Positions 58,298-64,000 of a stretch of DNA of 64,000 nt are shown piece after piece. The stretch is from contig CP090851.1 in the NCBI GenBank assembly GCA_041879415.1, positions 3,071,744-3,135,743 on the forward strand, written 5' to 3'. Both the position numbers and the translations under genes were made by a program. Origin of the DNA: Vibrio chagasii. Lineage in GTDB: Bacteria > Pseudomonadota > Gammaproteobacteria > Enterobacterales > Vibrionaceae. Numbering within the stretch: position 1 is the stretch's first letter; each line of letters starts with the position of its first letter. Below the pieces are notes generated by a model that saw only the letters and a list, made by a program, of their open reading frames with translations, ran no database searches and was not told where the DNA came from.

Positions 58298-59407
58298 TTA
58301 CGCTTTACGCTCTAGGAATACGCCAGCTTCCATGTGGTGTGTGTAAGGGAACTGGTCGAATAGAGCGAAACGAGTAATGTCGTGTGTTTCGCTTAGGATC
58401 TCCAAGTTCTCTTTCAATGTTTCAGGGTTACAAGAGATGTACATGATGCGCTCGTAGCCTTGAACCATCTTACAAGTATCTACATCCATACCTGAACGTG
58501 GTGGATCAACAAAGATAGTGTTGCAGTTGTAGCTCTTCAGATCGATGTTTGCTTGCTGCAGGCGGCGGAACTCACGCTTGCCTTCCATCGCTACCGTAAA
58601 GTCTTCCGCAGACATACGGATGATCTGAACGTTATCAATCTTGTTGGCTGCAATGTTGTATTGCGCTGATTCAACTGATGGTTTCGCTAGCTCAGTTGCT
58701 AATACACGCTCGAAGTTTTGTGCCAGTGCTAGTGAGAAGTTACCGTTACCACAGTAAAGCTCTAGCAGATCGCCTTTGCTGTCTTGAGTACAGTCAACGG
58801 CCCACTCCAACATTTTCTCAGCCACTTTACCGTTTGGTTGAGTGAAGCTGTTCTCTACTTGTTGGTAGATGTAGCTATCGCCATTTACGTCTAGTTTCTC
58901 AATAACGTAATCACGGTCTAATACGATCTTCATCTTACGAGCACGACCAATCAGGTTTAGGTTGAAACCTTCGTCGTTCAATTGCTGTTTTAGCGCTTTA
59001 GCATCTTGAATCCACTGCTCACCTAGTTGACGGTGGTAAAGCAGAGACACCAAAATCTCACCGCTAAGCGTAGATAGGAAGTCGACTTGGAATAGCTTGT
59101 GGCGTAGAGAGTGGTTGTCTTTCATTGCATCGACTAACAAAGGCATCAAGTCATTGATAAGACGGCTAGCAGCAGGGAACTGGTCTACGCGGTATTTTTC
59201 TTTAGTTTCTTGATTGAACATGACGTAATACATATCGTCACCTTCATGCCACACGCGGAACTCTGCACGCATGCGGTAGTGTTGTTCTGGAGATTCATAC
59301 ACTTCCAGCTCAGGCACATTATATTCTGAGAACATTTCAGTAAGACGCTCAGTCTTTTCTGCCAGTTGTTCTTGGTAGCGTTGCGGGTTTACATCTAAAT
59401 TCGCCAT
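58298..59407 (-). CDS. trmA: tRNA (uracil-54-C5)-methyltransferase TrmA
   Basis: 369 aa, same size as E. coli TrmA. It methylates U54 of tRNA and also acts on tmRNA. The SAM motif is [24 protein letters not shown] is motif IV, and the nucleophile Cys lies in [13 protein letters not shown]. It is divergent from btuB, with the cobalamin riboswitch in the 398-nt gap. Confidence 0.97.
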   Translation of the reverse strand: MANLDVNPQRYQEQLAEKTERLTEMFSEYNVPELEVYESPEQHYRMRAEFRVWHEGDDMYYVMFNQETKEKYRVDQFPAASRLINDLMPLLVDAMKDNHSLRHKLFQVDFLSTLSGEILVSLLYHRQLGEQWIQDAKALKQQLNDEGFNLNLIGRARKMKIVLDRDYVIEKLDVNGDSYIYQQVENSFTQPNGKVAEKMLEWAVDCTQDSKGDLLELYCGNGNFSLALAQNFERVLATELAKPSVESAQYNIAANKIDNVQIIRMSAEDFTVAMEGKREFRRLQQANIDLKSYNCNTIFVDPPRSGMDVDTCKMVQGYERIMYISCNPETLKENLEILSETHDITRFALFDQFPYTHHMEAGVFLERKA

Positions 59408-59573
59408 GGTTATGCCTTTTGCTGTCGTGCTTTTAAATCAAGAGCGCAGATTTTATTCAATCACAGGCGCTTGTCCAGTGTTGAGCGCCATTCAATGTAA
59501 ATCGACCATGAAAACTATAGCTTATAACTATCTTAGACTAGACAAATGATTCATAGGTCAATACTATCTCGGG

Positions 59574-59752
59574 CAAGCTGGTGCCATTTAGATGTATAGA
59601 TGGCTGAAGAGGGAATCTGGTGTGAATCCAGAACTGACGCGCAGCGGTAAAAGAGAACGAGTATTCATCAGACACTGCAAATAGCTTTTTGTGGGAAGTC
59701 GAATATCAGGTAACCATAAGGTTGTGCTCTTGAGTCCGAATACCTGCCAGCG
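59574..59752 (+). promoter_or_regulatory. Cobalamin riboswitch upstream of btuB
   Basis: The conserved core is complete: GGTGCC near the 5' side, GGGAATCTGGTG, GAATCCAGAACTGACGCGCA (59623-59642), the B12 box GCAGCGGTAA, and GAATACCTGCCAG at the 3' side. Cobalamin binding lowers translation or transcription of the btuB transporter. Just after it, AAACCA and TGTGGTTT (about 59757-59775) can form the expression-platform hairpin before the btuB ribosome site. Confidence 0.95.
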
Positions 59753-59805
59753 GCTAAACCATGACATGTGGTTTGGTAGGAATTTACGCGATTTAGGATC
59801 ACAAC

Positions 59806-61641
59806 ATGAACAAATCCCTTTTAGCGGTTGCTGTAGCATCGCTGCTTTCACCTATCTCCAATTTACACGCCCAACAAGCATCTGCCGATGAAACCATGGT
59901 GGTTACGGCGAACCGTTTTGAGCAAAGCACGGAAAGTGTTGTCGCTCAAGTTGAAGTAGTAACACGCCAAGATATCGATCGAATCCAAGCTAAGTCTCTA
60001 ACAGATGTGTTTAGACGATTGACGGGTATTCAGGTTTCACAAAATGGAGGTCGAGGTCAGCAGGCTTCGATCTTTGTTCGTGGTGCTAACTCTGATCAAG
60101 TTCTTGTTCTAATTGATGGCATTCGTTTTGCGCGAGCTGCGAAAGGTGGTGTCGATTTTAGCCAGTTACCAATTACGTTCGTTGATCGTGTGGAATACGT
60201 TCGAGGAGCTCGTGCCGCTATGTATGGCTCAGAAGCGATCGGCGGTGTTATCAATATTATTACCGTTGCAAACTCTGATAATGAAGAAACGGCGGTAAGT
60301 GCAGGCTTGGGAAGTCTAGATTACGAAGAGCTGAGCTTTGTTAGTGGTACCAAGGTTGGTGAAAATGGTCACTTAAACGTATCTGTTGGCTACGACTCCG
60401 ATGAGGGATACAACGTTCATCCTATGCCGGGAATAAATGATGGTGACCGACATGGCTTTGAATCACGAAATGCTCTAATTGGTTATGTTCATAATTTTGA
60501 TCAGCAATGGAGTGGTTTTGCTAACTTCCGCATGTTCGAGACTATCTCTCAATATGATGGTTCCTATGTTGATTATACAACGGGAGCACCTGTCCACTCT
60601 TACAAAGAGGCAGAAGTTCAGAACTCTACCTTTGCTGCTGGAGTTAAATATAGTGGCAGCGAGCTTAAGTCTGATTTCCTAGTTAACTATCAGAATCAAG
60701 ATAACTGGAACTACGAACAGTCTTTAGGCAAGAACTCAGCGTCAGCAACATCTGATGAGCTTGAACAGCTAAATGTTCAATGGGTGAATTCATACAAACT
60801 GACTTCGGCACTGACTCTTAGTGGCGGTGTAGATTGGCGTGATGAGGCTTATATTGTTAAGCCTTCGAATACTGAATACGACAGAACGAATGTTGCGTAC
60901 TTCGCTGCATTAAACGCAGATGCGGATAAAGTGTTCGGAGAACTGAGTCTTCGTGTTGATGACAATGAGCAGTTCGGTACAGAAACTACTTACAACACAG
61001 GGCTAGGCTATCGTTATGCTGAGTGGCTTGTTGTTAAAGCAGCTTATGGTACATCCTTCAAAGCACCTAACTTGTATCAACTATATAGCTACTACGGCAA
61101 TGCCCAGTTAGAAGCTGAAAAGGCAGATTCATTTGAGCTAACCTTTGGTGGCTTAATCAAGGATGTTGATTGGTCGATTACTGGCTATGACACGAATGTC
61201 GAAGACCTCATCGATTACAACTATGCGACAAGCAAGTACTACAATACCGATGGCGAAAGCCAACTACGTGGTGTGGAAATGGTTGTTGGGTTTGATACCA
61301 GCTTTATCAATCATCAAGTGAGCGCTAACTTCCAAGATCCAGAAAATCAATCTGGTGAGCAGCTGACACGCCGAGCTAAGAAGATTTACAAATATAATGC
61401 AGTGGCTAGTTTCGATGAAGTTGATGTTTCGCTAGGTTACCAATATGTAGGTGAACGACCTGACTTCTCTGAAGAGCTTTCGGCATATAGCTTGTTCGAT
61501 GTTTCAGTTAACTACTATGCTAATGAAAACCTAACCTTAAATGGTCGAGTAGATAACTTAACAGATGAAGAGTATGAAACTGCTGGTGGATACCCATCGC
61601 CGGAGCGTACATATTACGTGAATGCTACTTACCAATTCTAA
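59806..61641 (+). CDS. btuB: Vitamin B12 outer-membrane receptor BtuB
   Basis: 611-aa TonB-dependent receptor. The signal peptide ends near LHA-QQ (about residue 23), the TonB box DETMVVTA covers 28-35, the plug spans about 36-150 (GIQVSQNGGRGQQASIFVRG), and a 22-strand barrel ends with YYVNATYQF. It imports cobalamin across the outer membrane. Expression is set by the riboswitch directly upstream. A terminator follows the stop. Confidence 0.95.
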   Translation: MNKSLLAVAVASLLSPISNLHAQQASADETMVVTANRFEQSTESVVAQVEVVTRQDIDRIQAKSLTDVFRRLTGIQVSQNGGRGQQASIFVRGANSDQVLVLIDGIRFARAAKGGVDFSQLPITFVDRVEYVRGARAAMYGSEAIGGVINIITVANSDNEETAVSAGLGSLDYEELSFVSGTKVGENGHLNVSVGYDSDEGYNVHPMPGINDGDRHGFESRNALIGYVHNFDQQWSGFANFRMFETISQYDGSYVDYTTGAPVHSYKEAEVQNSTFAAGVKYSGSELKSDFLVNYQNQDNWNYEQSLGKNSASATSDELEQLNVQWVNSYKLTSALTLSGGVDWRDEAYIVKPSNTEYDRTNVAYFAALNADADKVFGELSLRVDDNEQFGTETTYNTGLGYRYAEWLVVKAAYGTSFKAPNLYQLYSYYGNAQLEAEKADSFELTFGGLIKDVDWSITGYDTNVEDLIDYNYATSKYYNTDGESQLRGVEMVVGFDTSFINHQVSANFQDPENQSGEQLTRRAKKIYKYNAVASFDEVDVSLGYQYVGERPDFSEELSAYSLFDVSVNYYANENLTLNGRVDNLTDEEYETAGGYPSPERTYYVNATYQF

Positions 61642-61650
61642 TTAACACCT

Positions 61651-61673
61651 AAACCGCCTTCGGGCGGTTTTTT
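61651..61673 (+). terminator. Terminator after btuB
   Basis: AAACCGCC and GGCGGTTT pair around a short TTCG-type loop, followed by TTT, 9 nt after the stop. It sits only 17 nt before the next start, so expression of the DUF71 gene needs read-through or its own signal. Confidence 0.87.
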
Positions 61674-61689
61674 CTTATTGGGTATATCA

Positions 61690-62355
61690 ATGAAAAAGAA
61701 AGTCGTCATAAGCTGGTCATCAGGTAAGGACTCTACACTCACCCTCGAGCGGTTACTTGAAAGCAGCGAATATGAAGTTGTTGCACTCTATACGACTTAT
61801 GTTGGAGATGAAGTTCCTTTCCAAGTAACTCCTATAGACGTAGTAGCAATGCAAGCAAAGTTGATCGGCTTGCCACTCATCACAATCGAGCTTCCGGAAG
61901 TGTTCCCAAGTAATGAGGTTTACCAAAGTATAATTGTGTCGGCACTTAAAGATTCAGGCTTAGCGATTGATGCCGTCGCATTCGGTGATATGTTTTGTAA
62001 CGGCATTGCGGACTATAGAAGAAGCTATATTGAACCTGCAGGCTGGGAGTGTGTGTTTCCTCTTATGGGAGAGAGTAGTCAGGCGCTAGCACAAGAGATA
62101 ATAGATAGAGGCATCGAAACTTTTCTCGTCACTGTCGACAGTAACGCATTAGAAATTAGCTACTGCGGGCTGAAATATACCGATGAGTTAATAGCAAGCT
62201 TACCGAACCATGTGGATCCGTGTGGTGAAGATGGCGAGTTCCATACCTTAGTGACCTCAGCGCCATGCTTTAAAGGAAAGCTTGATATAGAGCTCGAAGT
62301 GATAGAGCAAGGTGAGCGCTTTGTACATCAACGTTATCGAGCTTGCATTGTATAG
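61690..62355 (+). CDS. DUF71 / ATP-dependent ligase-like protein (B12-associated)
   Basis: 221 aa, adenine-nucleotide alpha-hydrolase fold. The PP-loop is ISWSSGKDST, and FGDMFCNGIADYRR and DPCGEDGEFHTLV are DUF71/Dph6 motifs. Archaeal and eukaryotic members make diphthamide. Bacteria lack that pathway, and published comparative genomics proposed a B12-salvage role for a bacterial subgroup next to cobalamin genes. Its position 48 nt after btuB supports that subgroup. ATG 61690 is preferred to a TTG four codons earlier; the ribosome site is weak. Confidence 0.85.
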   Translation: MKKKVVISWSSGKDSTLTLERLLESSEYEVVALYTTYVGDEVPFQVTPIDVVAMQAKLIGLPLITIELPEVFPSNEVYQSIIVSALKDSGLAIDAVAFGDMFCNGIADYRRSYIEPAGWECVFPLMGESSQALAQEIIDRGIETFLVTVDSNALEISYCGLKYTDELIASLPNHVDPCGEDGEFHTLVTSAPCFKGKLDIELEVIEQGERFVHQRYRACIV

Positions 62356-62420
62356 CTGAGGATTGGCGAAAACTAAGTGAAGGGGTATTATTGCTGCGAA
62401 ACTACATATAGGTAATCGTT

Positions 62421-63221
62421 GTGTCGGATAGTCTGCAAAAAAACATATTGGTCTTTGATTCTGGGGTAGGTGGGTTATCTGTCTATAAAGAGATAAGTCA
62501 GCTATTACCCAATCATAACTATATCTATGTATTCGACAACGAAGCTTACCCGTATGGCGAGCTCGATCAGCAGGTTCTCATTCGTCGGGTTCAGAGTATT
62601 GTAGCCAGTTTCGTGGCGAGTCATGCCATTGATATCGTCGTTATTGCATGTAACACCGCCAGTACGATTGTTCTCCCTACACTACGTGCTAATAATGTCA
62701 TTCCAATCGTTGGGGTAGTCCCGGCGATCAAGCCTGCTTCCTTATTAGCGAATAAAGCTGTTGGCCTTATTGCTACTCCGGCAACCATCACCCGTGAATA
62801 CACACATGAACTGATCAAGAACTTCTCTATTAATAAGAGGGTTGAACTTTTGGGCTCGACTCGGCTGGTGGATATGGCCGAAGATAAGCTCAGAGGAGAG
62901 GCAATCAATATAGAAGAGCTCAAGCAAATCCTTCAGCCGATGATTAATGTCATTGATGTTGCTGTTTTAGGCTGCACTCATTTCCCACTAATAAAGTCTG
63001 AGATTCAGCAAGTATTAGGTGAAAGCGTGGTATTGGTTGATTCGGGCAAAGCGATAGCTAAACGAGTCCAAGATTTGTTGGGGTTAGAAAGTGGTCATGA
63101 AGAAGGGGGAGTGCGAGAGGTTTTTTGTAGTGCACTTCCCAATAAAGAAAGTGCACTAAATAGTATGTTGAAGCAGTTAGGGTTTAGTTCTGTTCAGATT
63201 CGTCCGCTTCAGGATGCTTAG
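62421..63221 (+). CDS. murI: Glutamate racemase MurI
   Basis: 266 aa; makes D-glutamate for peptidoglycan. The two catalytic cysteines are Cys77 (ACNTAS) and Cys185 (GCTHFPL), with Asp13 in [10 protein letters not shown] and PYG at 44-46. It starts with GTG at 62421. The btuB-murI-rRNA order is also found in E. coli (rrnB). Its last 38 nt overlap the end of the convergent RRM gene. Confidence 0.95.
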   Translation: MSDSLQKNILVFDSGVGGLSVYKEISQLLPNHNYIYVFDNEAYPYGELDQQVLIRRVQSIVASFVASHAIDIVVIACNTASTIVLPTLRANNVIPIVGVVPAIKPASLLANKAVGLIATPATITREYTHELIKNFSINKRVELLGSTRLVDMAEDKLRGEAINIEELKQILQPMINVIDVAVLGCTHFPLIKSEIQQVLGESVVLVDSGKAIAKRVQDLLGLESGHEEGGVREVFCSALPNKESALNSMLKQLGFSSVQIRPLQDA

Positions 63222-63636
63222 GATCATTTGCAACACGTACTTTTAAAGTTCGTTGCATGTAATCTTTGTCGTTAAGAGCAGAGATTGCATGATTCACATC
63301 ATTACTTGCCATAACAACAAATCCAAAGCCTCTTCTTTTACCAGTGCGCTTGTCTTTCATTAAGCGTACTGCAAACACTTCACCATGTTCTGAGAATAGT
63401 TCACGAACATGCGATTCGTTCGCCTTGTATGGAAGGTTACCCACATAAAGCGTTTTCGTTGAAGCTTTAGTTTCTGAATCTGATTTTGAGTCGGTGCTTG
63501 AAAAGTTAACAACAAAAGCGGAAGCCAAGACACCAAGGATAAAGGTAATTGCAGGCGATATATCTACCTGAGAGAAAACAATGCCGCCTAATACAGCCAG
63601 TGCGACAATTAACAACATCGATTTTTTTGAGTTCAT
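63184..63636 (-). CDS. Membrane-anchored RRM RNA-binding protein
   Basis: 150 aa. Two hydrophobic helices (about 5-22 and 27-44) precede one RNA-recognition motif. RNP2 is LYVGNLPY (63-70) and RNP1 is KRRGFGFVV (100-108); a charged tail ends the protein. Bacterial RRM proteins are usually soluble and cold-inducible; the membrane pair is less common. The gene overlaps murI tail to tail by 38 nt. The RNA target is unknown. Confidence 0.9.
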   Translation of the reverse strand: MNSKKSMLLIVALAVLGGIVFSQVDISPAITFILGVLASAFVVNFSSTDSKSDSETKASTKTLYVGNLPYKANESHVRELFSEHGEVFAVRLMKDKRTGKRRGFGFVVMASNDVNHAISALNDKDYMQRTLKVRVANDPKHPEADESEQN

Positions 63637-63827
63637 ATCGGAATACTACATATTAATAAACGAAATAGACGCATCTACCATTAACAAAATAGACACATGA
63701 ATCTTACGTTCATGCCTTGCAATTTTCCAATGTATTGCTGTGATACGTCTCAAATGTTTAGTTTTTATTCGAAAAATGCGGATCTGGTGGCTTTTTAGGC
63801 GAACAAAACTTTTATTTCAAAAAGCCC

Positions 63828-63855
63828 TTGTGCTCTAACTCAATCTCTCTATAAT
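63828..63855 (+). promoter_or_regulatory. rRNA promoter P1 of a downstream operon
   Basis: TTGTGC (63828-63833) and TATAAT (63850-63855) are 16 nt apart, with the GC-rich discriminator GCCGCCTC typical of growth-rate-controlled rRNA promoters and an AT-rich stretch upstream. The preceding 63637-63827 holds no gene; a near-repeat AAATAGACGCAT/AAATAGACACAT occurs at 63663 and 63687. Confidence 0.8.
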
Positions 63856-63930
63856 GCCGCCTCACCGACACGGAGTGAGACGAAAGTCACACAGAAAAAT
63901 CGGTAGAGAAAAAGAGTTTGAAAATAACCC

Positions 63931-63958
63931 TTGACTCTCAAAACGGTGCGAGTATAGT
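63931..63958 (+). promoter_or_regulatory. rRNA promoter P2 of a downstream operon
   Basis: TTGACT (63931-63936) and TATAGT (63953-63958) are 16 nt apart, about 100 nt after P1, the usual P1-P2 arrangement. The rRNA genes lie beyond the window. Confidence 0.8.
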
Positions 63959-64000
63959 ACGCACCCCTAGCGATTGAGATGTAAATCACAAAACGCTAGC

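Overview
The window is origin-proximal sequence from chromosome 1 of a marine Vibrio, probably of the Splendidus group; the species is inferred, not proven. The evidence is the Vibrio-type protein sequences (CyaA, RpoH, LysA, DapF), the tandem rRNA operons, gene order shared with gamma-proteobacteria, and a perfect chromosome-1-type parS site at 25179.

Layout. 1-6748: the 3' part of one rRNA operon (23S, 5S), then a complete second operon (promoter, 16S, tRNA-Ile, tRNA-Ala, 23S, 5S, tRNA-Asp, terminator). 6749-7475: non-coding. 7522-11609 (minus): heme genes hemC-hemD-hemX-hemY, divergent from cyaA. 14552-19567: cyaY, then lptM-lysA-dapF-DUF484-xerC-yigB. 19737-24908: tandem FIST/degenerate-GGDEF/EAL regulators. 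24914-25194: a MITE-like repeat and parS. 25285-31956: tapT, a lipoprotein, an EVE protein, yigL, pldB, rhtB and an EAL-HDOD protein. 32022-35400: an arsenate-resistance locus (arsR, ArsJ-associated GAPDH, a PTP-type phosphatase, an ERIC element, arsJ). 35525-40534: small membrane and accessory genes (acyltransferase, yhhM-, yhhN-, yecH-, yhgN- and yhhL-like) and a GT-rich non-coding block beside an unlisted 26-codon ORF. 40545-45355: rsmD, divergent from ftsY-ftsE-ftsX-rpoH. 45439-45700: a cluster of DnaA boxes and GATC sites. 45780-49025: glpE-glpG, a FliL-like protein, ubiC-ubiA. 49126-55299: plsB, dgkA, lexA with two SOS boxes, a methyltransferase behind a Fur box, dinF. 55471-63636: sthA, fabR-yijD, trmA, a cobalamin riboswitch with btuB, a DUF71 protein, murI, and a membrane RRM protein. 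63828-64000: promoters of a further rRNA operon whose genes lie beyond the window.

Most genes are core housekeeping: tetrapyrrole, lysine/cell-wall, phospholipid and ubiquinone synthesis, division, SRP targeting, heat-shock and SOS control. Signalling is represented by cAMP synthesis and three EAL proteins. Clearly accessory parts are the tandem FIST-EAL genes, the arsenate locus and the interspersed repeats.

The most unusual observations are the oriC-like DnaA-box/GATC cluster between rpoH and glpE, the C-rich G-poor leader ahead of the 26-codon ORF, the Fur-box methyltransferase, and the phosphatase, ERIC element and terminator inside the arsenate locus. All identifications come from reading the sequence; no database search was run.
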